Positions 12,512 to 21,979 of a DNA stretch of 64,000 nt are shown here, piece by piece. The notes under the pieces were generated by a model. It had not been told where the DNA came from. It saw only the letters and a program-made list of their open reading frames with translations, and did no database searches. The stretch lies in assembly GCA_904066235.2 (NCBI GenBank), contig CAJFCV020000003.1, positions 10,168,001-10,232,000 on the forward strand. Direction: 5' to 3'. Numbering within the stretch: position 1 is the stretch's first letter; each line of letters begins with the position of its first letter. A program made the translations under genes and the position numbers. This DNA is from Bursaphelenchus xylophilus. Its lineage: Eukaryota > Nematoda > Chromadorea > Rhabditida > Aphelenchoididae.

Positions 12512-14359
12512 TTAGGGGATCGGCGCTTCTGGTATCACCGGAGAAAAAGCAATTGTATTTTGGTTATAATCAAGAAAGGCGCAATATTTCAATAGAACAA
12601 GCCTGCCAATGACCCATTCCACTCTGTCAGGGTTTGGATCCAAAGCAGCGGCTTTGAAGACAGTACTTCCGGGCGGTAACAATATAGGCGGAATGATAAG
12701 CGAGTCCAAATCGGAGTATAAAGTGAGGTGTTCGTTAATTTTGAAAAAGAATTCAAATTCAACACTCTTATTCTTCGGGTTGACTGCAAAGTATTTCGGT
12801 GGGATGGAGATGTCTTGATAGTCTGGGGCGATTATTTCTGTTTCCAGAAGCGAAAGCAGAATCCTCCGAGGCAGCTGGATCATCCCGTCTGTCTCCAGGA
12901 GTATACGAAAATCGTGTTCATCTGTTTTGCAGTTCAAGAACGCTGCCTGTTTCGCATCAAACATCCATTGAAGGTCGCCCACAACGTTGACCGTATGTCT
13001 GTCTCTGCTACAGCATGTCTCATCCAGCTCTCCCAGTGAGTAATGGATTGTGTATTTGGAGCGGTATGCGATTGTGACAATGGCATTATCGATGAGAGCG
13101 CGTCGATGGAGGATGTGGACAATGCTGCTTGCCTTTGACTGCCGCCCGAGGCCGAGAAAAACACTAAAAACACAGGGGTTACAGAGGGCGGTCAAGGGTT
13201 TGAACTTGAGCCAATTTTGAAGATGAACCACTCAGTGTCTTGCTCAAAATGACTATCCCCTTTTGCTATTGCTCAAATTTAAGGAAAAGTTTTTTAGTAT
13301 CATGGTATCTTCGGTGGAACGGGGCACCTACTGCAAAGTCAGAAAAAGCTTACGCGCCTTCCGCGCCGGCCCACACCTTCTCTACCACCTGAAGTGCAAT
13401 CGGCACCGTACCGACACTTGTCACCCCAAGCATGTCATCATTAAACCAAAGCTCGTCTTCAGCCCAGATCCCAGCCCCGGTCTCGGACCTGGCTCTGAAA
13501 TATTGACCGGTCACACGGAATTTGGTCGAGTTGTGTTGGTACGTTTGACCTTTGATGACGGAGCATATTTTATTTCGCTGGTCTTCGTCTGTACAACATA
13601 TTGGATTGCAATAAGCGCGACAAAACTCCACTGAAAATAGTGAGTTCTTCGACCCGCTGAGCTCATACCTTGATTACAAAAGTTTTGACAGACTCCGTAC
13701 GTGTTGTTGCAATCGGCATCTTGCAAGACAATTTCCGCGGAACTTAGTGTTACCGCCAACGACATCGGCTCCTTCTCCGTGCCAAACATTACATACACTA
13801 AAGAAATACGGGCCTATATCAGTCTGGGGGAAAGTAATCAAACGTTGCTGAGCCGATTGCGTCGCAAAGGTGAGAAATTTGATTATGCCACGACTTGATT
13901 AATTTTCTCTGCGAGTTTTGATAAGGCCCTGTGCTCATTATTTTCCTGACAGTCTAATACTGTGCTGTCGTAGCCCGTCCGGAAAGCTTCTTCTGCACGG
14001 TTCAAACGTCAAAGATGGGTCAGGCGAATTTCCGGACAGACTGGTAACAAAAAGTATTAGTCAGGTTCATTTTTTCGATGACAAATTGCACCATCAGTCT
14101 TTCTAGAAGATAAAGAGCGCTCTGTCTCATCGCCGACGAGTAAGTGAAATATGCCGCGACAAAATCAAATTGCTATTAACTTCAGCAACGTATTGGCGCA
14201 CTATGGCTAAACTACTTTTTCCCGACAGACTGACAAATTGTGCTTCAAAAACCCACCGCGCTGATGTGTTCCACTGGTAACTGCAGTGAATTGTATTACC
14301 AAGCTAGTATATGATTGGAAGAGCAGCGGCAAAATTATGCAATGGGCGAAGAAATACAT
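12512..14359 (-). CDS. Pepsin-fold pseudoprotease, copy 5
   Basis: Exons are 14359-14257, 13797-13669, 13630-13354 and 13163-12512, summing to 1161 nt (386 aa). Exon 1 encodes [15 protein letters not shown] and is followed by an unusual GTGGGT donor where the others have GTAAG. Exon 2 has M-F-G-T and SSA in place of DTG. Exon 3 reads [19 protein letters not shown] and GIWAED. Exon 4 has [22 protein letters not shown], second DTG site ETD ([13 protein letters not shown]), [11 protein letters not shown] and [11 protein letters not shown]. Intron 1 holds two TATCAG-type elements; intron 2 is only 38 nt. The frame is open. Exon 1 is the least certain part because of its donor and an otherwise diverged strand ([11 protein letters not shown]). 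Confidence 0.82.
13819..13956. mobile_element. TATCAG-family palindromic element (MITE)
   Basis: Lies in intron 1 of copy 5. The left end TATCAGTCTG and right end TTTTCCTGACAGTCTAATA are the eroded form of TATCAGTCTGTCGGGAAAA and its complement. A less eroded relative lies at 26459. Confidence 0.5.
14093..14234. mobile_element. TATCAG-family palindromic element, second in the same intron
   Basis: The right end TTTTTCCCGACAGACTGA is well kept; the left end ATCAGTCT is eroded. The interior shares CGACAAAATCAAATTGCT and CTTCAGC words with the copies at 21595 and 26459. Confidence 0.5.
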
Positions 14360-14730
14360 TAAGACGTAGTCCAGGAGCCAGCGCCAGCACAAGAGAAAAC
14401 AAGAGTTGATGGGTAGCAGTAGAAATACTTTGAATCGCGCTAGTGCTCACTAGGATAATGATAGCTTAGCGGAATTGAATGTAAACTCTCTGCAGTCGCT
14501 GAACAGGAACATTAATCAAGGTTTTGGAGCAGTCCCTCGTTTTAAGGAAACGGTCCGAAGGTGTGTCAATACCATATCTAATCTTTATTTATGAAGGATT
14601 TACGCTGCTAAGACGACATGATGTATTTTATAACTCCGCAGGGAAAACAGCATAATATTGATCTTTCCAGCCGTGAGGAAGTGTTCTTTTTTGCAAGTCA
14701 TTACCGTACCACCGTTCAGTTGTTTTTTTT
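14360..14730. other. Upstream region of copy 5
   Basis: No gene is recognisable. It contains GGATAATGATAG near 14452 but no full TGATAA site. Confidence 0.4.
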
Positions 14731-15130
14731 ATTAAATTTTCTACCAAGTATTATACATTAGGACCCAGTCTACGCGAGGTAGAGGGCCGCTAGGAGAATA
14801 TAATGGGATATAAAACCCGGGAAGACACGAATAGATGGCCGACAGGGATATATTATATATATTTATCCAGCCAAAATACCACAGAAATAACACACGGTAA
14901 CACCGATGGTCTCGGGTAGTCGGAGGAGGACGAAAAGGGTCGACCGTCCACCGAGCCGGAGAGTCCAATTGAATGAATGAGAATCACAGATCGGCGCGAA
15001 GTCGAGCGGTCGGAACGGATTGTCACGTAGAGCGGTTAATCATGGGAAACTCGGGGAATCAGTCGAGAATGGGCTTGGATTGACGGACCATCGGGGTACC
15101 GCTGGTCCTACTGTACAAGCGGAAAAGCAT
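14731..15130. other. GC-richer spacer next to the LINE fragment
   Basis: Base use differs from the AT-rich flanks (many CGG and CCG words). I recognise no gene. It may be part of an inserted element whose ends I cannot define. Confidence 0.3.
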
Positions 15131-15410
15131 TTCAATTTCAATTTATTCACACTAATCACATGTAAAATCATGGAGTGTATCAGTCGGGATTCCATTGTCT
15201 GGTCAGTAAAAGGTCTCTCCATCTCAGGCCGTGGTGCTTTCGAAAATCGTCGGTCCATCTGAGTCTGGGGCGTCCAAGTGGTCGTTTGTAGGGCGGCGTC
15301 CATTCCATCAGTCGTTGATCCCATCTTCCTTCCTCGCGTCTTAGCTGCATTTTCTCCGTGTACTTCCATTTTCGCTTCTTGCGGAAAGCATTGGTTTGGT
15401 AAATGATTCA
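15131..15410 (-). mobile_element. 3' end of an RTE-type LINE
   Basis: The minus strand frame reads REEGRWDQRLMEWTPPYKRP, then LGRPRLRWTDDFRKHHGLRW and a stop near 15183. GRP-x-R-W-x-D-D followed by W and R..W is the usual C-terminus of RTE-clade non-LTR reverse transcriptases. About 55 bp later the element ends in AATTGAAATTGAAAT, a short tandem tail as in RTE elements. It is truncated at the 5' side near 15410, so only about 65 residues remain. Confidence 0.6.
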
Positions 15411-15814
15411 GGAAGGCACACAGACGTCACATTGGCTACGGGATCGGAATTAATTGGTTTGATGTGCGAACGCCGTCGAAAATAGTATAACATTAAAGTC
15501 GAATTTCGGCGATACACAAGGATTACTCATTCTTGTCGATATTGCAAACAAGAGCAAGGTCTTTGTGCTCTAAAAATCCCGTAGTGTCAATGGCTTACCG
15601 CTTATGACGGATTAGGCTTATCAGTAAAGACGCAAACGTGCGGAAAACGAATGAAAAATTCTGAAAATATGACAACCCACAAATTGATTGATTATTGGTT
15701 GTGTCTCAATGCCAGAAAAAACATGATACGCGGAGAAATATGCACTTTTAAGCTGTTGATTATCATAAAACAGAGTCAGATATGTTTCCTTATTTGCTTA
15801 TGTCTTGGTGGTTG
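15411..15814. other. Spacer between the LINE fragment and copy 6
   Basis: Nothing supportable is seen on either strand. The 3' UTR of copy 6 must lie in its right part, though there is no exact AATAAA near the stop. Confidence 0.4.
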
Positions 15815-17186
15815 TTATCGTCCATCCCTGTGGCCAACGTTATTGGCTTTACGACGTCGTGGGCTGTAGCGACGTTTATTTTTCACTCGAAACTCATTGC
15901 CTTCGTCATCGTCACTGTCGTCGTCGTCATCATCGTCGTTTGGTCGAGCTTGAGCGAAATACATTTCGTTTTTCTCGAAGTCGAACGTTATGCACGTATC
16001 TATCAAGATCATCCTTCCTAGAATCCACTCCACTCTGTCAGGATTGGGATCTAGGATTTGGATCTGAAGCAGGGATATGTTCTCCTTTGGGTCAAACATT
16101 GGGGCAACATCTAATGCGTCAAGGTCCGAAAGAAACCGTATCTCATCGTTTACGTCCAAGTAGAAATCGAATTCGTCGTTTCGCCGAGCATCATTCAGCT
16201 GGTAAACGTTGTATTCGTTTTGGTAGCGACTTAGTAGGCTCGGGAAAAACGAGTGGAAGATATATCGAGGCATACGTGCAACTGCATCACTACTGAGCAT
16301 GACACGAAAGTCATGGACGTCAGACTTGTAATTCAGGAAAGCAACAGCTTGTGCGTCGAACATCCATCCATGGGCACCGACGAGCTGAATGGGTTGCCAA
16401 TCATCGTAACAGTCATTGGTGTTGTACGCTCCTAATGTGTAACGTGGATCGAAGATGTGTGGGTAACCAATGGAAAGAACTGGTTGGTCGATGATCCCCT
16501 TTTTGCAAAGAACATTTACAAAGTTATGTCCCTAGGGGTCACGGCCAAATCCAATTTCACCGCTGAAAATTACGATTTTGGAATAGCAAATGACTTACAG
16601 TGACCGGTCCTCTGCGTTCAAGTACGGAGCGGAGGCCACCTGTAGTGTAAAGTTTGTTATTCCAATGTTTACGGTGTTATGTGAGAAGTCCAATAACTGT
16701 ATCTCGTCTTCGACCCAAACTCCGCTATCACGGTTGCTCCGCGATCTCCAATACGCACTCAGCACTTTGAATTTTGTCGACAAATGCTGATAATAGTCGT
16801 TCTTGCGAGCTTTACATACTTCATCAGCGACTTCTTTGCCTACGCAACACATGGGGCTGCAATACAAAGCGCAGAAGGTTTCTGAAGTAGCCACAGTCAG
16901 ATCTCTCTTCCTGAGCGTCGCTTACCTTGCTTGCAAAGTGTCTTACATTTGCCGTAAGTGTCGGCGCAATTAAAATCACGGAGGCTGAAATCGGCCGTAA
17001 ACAGTTGCAAGTCCAGTAACGGTCTTTGCTTGTGGGTTCCAAAAATGAAACTGTTGCCTGCGAATGCATAATGTGAAAGATGAGCGACTTACAACCTTGT
17101 ACATAGCCGATATCAAAAACTTCCAGTTCGATTACTCCGCCATTCAAGAGCAGTGGCGCAATGAGTAAAAACACGTTGAACTTCAT
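15815..17186 (-). pseudogene. Pepsin-fold pseudoprotease, copy 6, with one in-frame stop
   Basis: Exons are 17186-17093, 17057-16926, 16881-16599 and 16562-15815, summing to 1257 nt. The 418-codon frame is interrupted once, by TAG at 16534-16532 (codon 180), just after FGRDP at the start of exon 4. Everything else is well kept: signal peptide MKFNVFLLIAPLLL, strand ELEVFDIGYVQ, F-G-T, DTG site replaced by TAD, ETFCALYCSPMCC, GVWVED, WMFDA, second site SSD, and NPDRVEWILGR. After the fold comes a tail of about 40 residues, first a run of Asp, then RRYSPRRRK. The three introns are 35, 44 and 36 nt. It may be a recent null allele, a sequencing error or a readthrough gene. Confidence 0.8.
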
Positions 17187-17477
17187 TTTTGTAGAGTTGT
17201 TGTTTGAAAGGCATTGTCCCTTGTATCAGAATTTGACGGCTTAGGGCGCAGTTTTTTCGGTTCCTTGGGTGCGATGATCATTTCTGGAAGGTTCCCGAGT
17301 TCCATGGTCGCACACGGTCTTAAGATATCACACATTACTCTGCGCCGCCAATTTTATAGCAGCGTTAGCTATGCACATGCACGCTCAAATAGTATACATA
17401 AGTTATACAGGGCTTGTGTTGCAATAAAACCTCCCGGAGCCCTTTTAACCTGGTTTCCATCAAATTATTGCCATCAT
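17187..17477. other. Upstream region of copy 6
   Basis: No gene is seen; TTTTATAGC near 17352 is the only TATA-like word. Confidence 0.35.
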
Positions 17478-17722
17478 GCCTCACGTCAAAAAAAATCTTT
17501 CAGAAAATTGAAAAAAACAAGGAATCTCGGATCATTGATTTTTTGCGAAGTGCCACAGAATTGTCGAGTTAGAAAAATTATTTTTCTCTTCGAAAAAACA
17601 TTTTTCTCGAAAAAAACTTTCTCTGGGAAAGTTTTCTTTTGTCATTCGATAATTCAGCGACATTTCGTCAAAAATCAATGATCTGAGATTCCCTGTTTTT
17701 TCAGTTTGTTTGACGTATGCCT
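17478..17722. mobile_element. Imperfect palindrome, ~245 bp
   Basis: The arms pair GCCTCACGTCAAA with TTTGACGTATGCC, and further in GGAATCTCGGATCATTGATT with AATCAATGATCTGAGATTCC. It lies between relic C and copy 6. No target duplication is evident. Confidence 0.6.
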
Positions 17723-17889
17723 CTTCATTGAAAACAGATTTTCTATAAACAATGCGGGGAACGACCGAGCTTCGAGGATTTTGCCACGAGAAACTGTGTT
17801 GATTTATTCGAATTTGATTGTGCTTTCTGCGTTGGGTTTCCCTATAAAAGGCCTTCTTTCCACTGAATAAATCACTTGACTCATGAGCT

Positions 17890-18090
17890 CTCTTTGTCGG
17901 TTGTCGGGCCTTTGGACAAACAAGATTTGGGTTTGTCATAATCCAAGGCCACACAATACTCCACCGGCCCAAAGTCCACTCCATGTTGTCGGCATTGCGA
18001 ACACAACGAGGTGCAGAAGAGCCATGATTGCCAACGGCTTGTAAATTGGGGCAAAATTCAAAGCCTCAAGGCTTGAGACGAACTTAAATT
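17890..18090 (-). pseudogene. Relic C: end of a family exon 4 with a frameshift
   Basis: The minus strand reads RNADNMEWTLGR, matching DPNPDNVEWIIGR. After a shift it reads EYCVALDYDKPKSCLS, matching MSYCVALDYKNDKLWF of copy 8. The closeness to copy 8 (YCVALDY is identical) places it in the same subgroup as copies 6-10. Upstream of 18090 the match fades just before copy 7. Confidence 0.7.
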
Positions 18091-18119
18091 AGTAATCAAA
18101 TCAGACTCCAAAATTCGGC

Positions 18120-18125
18120 TTTATT
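18120..18125 (-). terminator. Poly(A) signal of copy 7
   Basis: AATAAA on the minus strand, 70 nt beyond the stop codon of copy 7 (18198-18196). Confidence 0.5.
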
Positions 18126-18195
18126 CAGACCGCATTTCCTTACTTTATAATAGGGTATAAATTTGTCATCAATGTAAAATACTGCCATAGCATGA

Positions 18196-19860
18196 CTATC
18201 TGTGCTGCGAGAACCATATTTTGTTGTTTTTGTAATCAAGAAATGTGCAATAATGCAAAAACAAGGGCCTTCCGATAATCCATTCCACATTGTCCGGATT
18301 CGGATCCAGTGATGCCATTTGAAAAACGTATCTTCCCGCAAAAAAAGGCCTAACAACAACATCGACTGACTTCAAACTGAACGTCAAGCGCAAATTGTTT
18401 GTCGCGTTAAAAGAAAAAGCAAAATTGTCGTGTGGAACACTGTCGTTGAGTATGTAATAATTGTAGTCCCTCTCGTCGACGTGAAGAAGTTGTGCTTCCA
18501 AAAATGAAGCGAGAACATTCCGTGGCATATGAACAAAGCCGGTGGATCTCAGAATGATCCGAAACGGACGTCCCGAAGATTTGTAATCAAAAAACTCGGC
18601 TGCATTTGCGTCAAACATCCATTCGTGCGACCCAACAGCATCAACAGCGTGTCGCTGTGAATGGCAGAATTCTTCGTTAAATTCGCCGAAAATGTATTTC
18701 GCGTCGGCATTGCGACGATATACCATGCTGAGAACGGGCTGTTTGATAATGCCTCTGTCGAGCATCGTAAGAAGGAGGTTTCTCTTTTCTGGATGCCTTC
18801 CAAACCCAAGCTCGCCGCTGAAAAATGCCGTAACTGCATACTAGTCGCGGAAAAAAGTCCTGGGAATTTTCTGCGACTCTGCACTGTGCATGAACACGAA
18901 AAGTGCTTTTGCACAGTGCAATTTTGTTGATTTTGGCTTATTGTGGCGCGCGATTCCCGTGTTTCGCAGCGACAAATCAACTTTTCGGAGCGCGACGGCC
19001 GCGAGAAATTCCCAGGACTTTTTTCCGCGACTAGTATTGGCTTCAGAAAGCTTGGGCTCGAGATTCACAGATGCAGCGGAGATATTCAACAATCTCTGGC
19101 AACAAGAGAGTATGCCCGGCTCTCCTAGGCTTTATTAAAATCTGAGCGTTGCACATTGGACATTCCCCCTATCACACAGTACCTTGTGAACATACCCTTC
19201 AAAATTTAGGCCCTTGTTTTGTAGAAATAGCCATGAATTTTTCCTCGCAAAATGCAACTCACTATATGCTAGCGATCAATTCATCGCGATAAAGGGCACT
19301 AACCACCTTCAACGCGAACTTTGTCCTGCCAATATCCGTGTCCGACTCCTTTAAACGCACTTGGTCCTCCACCCAGACACCAACCGCCAAATCGTATGGC
19401 GATTTCCAATATTCGCGAAGAATTTTGAGCGTGCTTGTGTTGTGAGAAAAGCCTTCACGATGCACCTCATCCTCCTCACATCGCTTTTTGCGGACTTCCG
19501 GGGGTATACAACACATTGGGCTGCAGTAGAGCCTACAAAACACATCTAAATTCGTGCACTATGTGTGTTTGATGGACATACCGTTTTTACAATGCTCTTT
19601 GCAAACTCCATAGGTGTTTGTGCACTGCTGGTCAATCAACGCGATTTCGGGCGAATTCAGCAAAACTTCAAGAGAATGCTCTTCAGCGTTGGAGCCAAAA
19701 GAGAGGGTCGCTACAAGAGGAAGTGGTTTTGGCTGCAACTTTGCTCTAGGCTCGGCTTACCCAGTGTTTCAACGCCGTAATCCTTTACGAGCAATGTTAT
19801 AGCAGAGTCAACCAAATACTGAGAAGTCAAGGTCAGTAGAATCCAGAAACAGAGCTTCAT
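18196..19860 (-). CDS. Pepsin-fold pseudoprotease, copy 7
   Basis: Exons are 19860-19761, 19710-19582, 19545-19263 and 18817-18196, summing to 1134 nt (377 aa). Signal peptide MKLCFWILLTLTSQYLVDS leads into strand ITLLVKDYGVETL. Exon 2 has S-F-G-S and NSP in place of DTG, with QCTNTYGVC. Exon 3 has DVFCRLYCSPMCC, HNTSTL and GVWVED. Exon 4 starts GELGFGRHPEKRN, with LDRGIIKQPVL, WMFDA, second DTG site RST, NPDNVEWIIGR and HYCTFLDYKNN. Exon 3 uses a GTGAGT donor. Introns 1 and 2 are 50 and 36 nt; intron 3 (445 nt) carries a palindromic element. The frame is open and the start has no competitor nearby. It is arranged head to head with copy 8. Confidence 0.87.
18844..19031. mobile_element. TA-flanked palindromic element, 188 bp
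   Basis: Lies in intron 3 of copy 7. The ends GTCGCGGAAAAAAGTCCTGG and CCAGGACTTTTTTCCGCGAC are perfect inverses, flanked by TA at 18842-18843 and 19032-19033. The interior has a CACTGTGC/GCACAGTG pair. Near-identical arms suggest recent insertion. Confidence 0.75.
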
Positions 19861-20123
19861 GATTTGGACGACGCCGTGAGTTTACTCGGTACGTGACGAA
19901 TGATGGTTGCGGCGAATTTATGGGGTGCGACAACCGCGAGTTCACCGTTACCATATTTCGACCTCCCCATTGATAAGCGTAATCCGTCGTAAGTGGGAAA
20001 AACTTATGAAATTCATTGTTAATTCTGACGCCTTTTTCCTTATCTTTCGAGGGCTTAGTTTTACCATTCCTTTTCACACCTCTCCCATACAGACACTCTA
20101 AGAACTGTTGGGCAACGGATCTT
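19861..20123. promoter_or_regulatory. Divergent promoter of copies 7 and 8
   Basis: These 263 bp separate two start codons facing apart. They contain TGATAAGC at 19971-19978 and CTTATC at 20039-20044 (AAAGATAAGG on the other strand). Both are extended GATA sites like those bound by ELT-2 in C. elegans intestine. Shared intestinal expression of the pair is an inference. Confidence 0.5.
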
Positions 20124-21485
20124 ATGAAGCAATGCCTCCTCTCGCTCTTTTTAATTTTGAGTAAAACTTTGATCCAGGGCTCTATTGAGATTCTGGTGGA
20201 GGATGATGGAGTCATGACCACGGGTAAGCAGCTTGAAATCACATTGCAAGGTTTGATCAAATCAACGGAAGATTTCAGCTAATTCTGTCTTTGTGGGGAC
20301 GAACGAAGAGCTGCAGGTGCTTCAGATCTGCTTGAATTCACCTGACCTTGTCATAATTGACGAGAAATGCAAGAAAGCAAGTGAACCTTGCAAAAAGCTC
20401 TGTAAAAACGGTATATATCTGGGATTTGATAAATAGCCAAAAATTTAGATGTGTTTTGTCGTTCGTTCTGCAATCCCATCTGCTGTTTGTCTTCGGAAAT
20501 CATTGAGAAGCAATGCGCAGAAGCTGCTGGTGGATACTCCCTAAACTCAACAAAACTCAGCGTCCTGAAAGGGTTCTGGAGATCGCCTAATGATTTGGCA
20601 ATTGGAATCTGGGCTCAAGATGAGATATTTGTAGAGGACTGGAATGATAACCGTAGAAGCCTTGGACTAATCAAATTTGCGTTGAAGGTCATTGGCTCCG
20701 TATATCATGATCCTCTTACTGCGACTATAATGTAAGCAATAAATATGTGTAAATCGAGTTTTAGAGGGCAACTTGGTCTTGGAAGAGATCCACATAAAAG
20801 GAATATAATTCAAACAATGGCTGAGAGAGGAATCATTGAAGAGGAGTTGTTGACAGTTGAACAAACCTCCGAACACTATGCAAGCTACATATTTGGACGC
20901 TACAATGGAGTAGCATGCAACACGGACAGAAAGTCCATAGATGTCATTGGCGACTATGAATGGATGTTTGACGCAACGGCAGCGGCATTCTTTGATTACG
21001 AATCTCATTCGCACCCATTTCGAATAATCCTAGAAGTTGGTGGACTAACACGGATGCCCCGAGGTGTACTTCTGTCTTTTATTGAGTCAAAACTTCTGTA
21101 TCAGGAGGACAACGAGCTTCACAATCATTACGTTGTCAACCACACAAGGAGAGACGACAATTTCAAATTTTATTTTAATGCCACGAACAATTTTACCTTA
21201 CAATACAGTCTGGAGTCTCTGGCAATCGCATGGCCGCATCCGGAAGATTTCTCAGTAATTCTGGCCGCGGCTCTTGATCCCAATCCGGACAATGTTGAAT
21301 GGATTATTGGACGACCGTTGTTTATGAGTTACTGTGTGGCGTTAGATTATAAAAACGACAAGCTATGGTTTGCTTCATACAATGAGAATAATGAAGATGA
21401 TGATGACGGTCATGACGACGATGAAGAACACGATAACGACGGAGAACCTGATAACGACGGAAAAGATAAACATGACGAGGTATAA
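20124..21485 (+). CDS. Pepsin-fold pseudoprotease, copy 8, with acidic tail
   Basis: Exons are 20124-20223, 20279-20410, 20449-20731 and 20765-21485, summing to 1236 nt (411 aa). Residues 1-20 form the signal peptide (MKQCLLSLFLILSKTLIQG). V-G-T lies at 39-41 and NSP (53-55) replaces the first DTG. DVFCRSFCNPICC, LNSTKL and GIWAQD follow. GQLGLGRD is at 173-180, WMFDA at 238-242 and EVG (262-264) replaces the second DTG. The fold ends with NPDNVEWIIGR and YCVALDYKNDKLWF. About 35 residues of Asp, Glu, Asn and Gly follow, not found in active A1 enzymes. Intron 3 is only 33 nt. The frame is open, and this is the best-preserved plus-strand copy. Confidence 0.88.
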
Positions 21486-21594
21486 GATGTTTTTGCTCTG
21501 CCAGAAACTTTCTGCTTTCAGTATGGTTTATCGATTTACTAACGATTACTTGCTATATTATGCAATATAATCTATAAGTAATACATTGTGCCTT
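21486..21594. other. Tail-to-tail spacer between copies 8 and 9, left part
   Basis: Presumed 3' UTR of copy 8, AT-rich, with no canonical AATAAA. Confidence 0.35.
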
Positions 21595-21752
21595 ACCAGT
21601 TTGTCGGAAAAATAATGAGCACCCTGTCGCATTGAAAATCGCATCGTCGCCTAAAAAATGAATTGTGCCGCGAAAAAACCAAATTGCTTTTCACTTCAGC
21701 GACGCTATAGGTTTAATGAAATTGTGATCAATATTTTCCCCACAGACTGATA
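21595..21752. mobile_element. TATCAG-family palindromic element
   Basis: The left end ACCAGTTTGTCGGAAAAATA and right end ATTTTCCCCACAGACTGATA are both slightly eroded. The interior shares TTGTGCCGCGAAAAAACCAA-like and CTTTTCACTTCAGCGACG words with the copy at 26459. 21753-21979 to its right is AT-rich without a feature I can support. Confidence 0.55.
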
Positions 21753-21979
21753 ATTTATTTTATATTTTTTATTAAAAATAAGAATATCGAATGCCCTAGC
21801 TACAGTTAGAAAATAAAGGAATAAGACATACAGTTCAACCTTTGTACAACGGACTAAAATTTTAATGTCAAGGTGTTTTGCGGCTGATTTGTAACACTGT
21901 CAAAAAATATGTATGAATGGCTAAATTTTTTTATGTGATATGTTATTCATTGCCCATAGTAAACAACAGTATAAATCAG

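Noticed and set aside
10376..13039. Plus-strand frames of 63-123 codons opposite copies 4 and 5
   Set aside because: Antisense shadows of exon 4; they contain no start context or domain and overlap the conserved minus-strand exons.
15782..16296. Plus-strand frames rich in His, Arg and Val opposite copy 6
   Set aside because: Antisense shadow of the Asp-rich and Arg-rich tail of copy 6.
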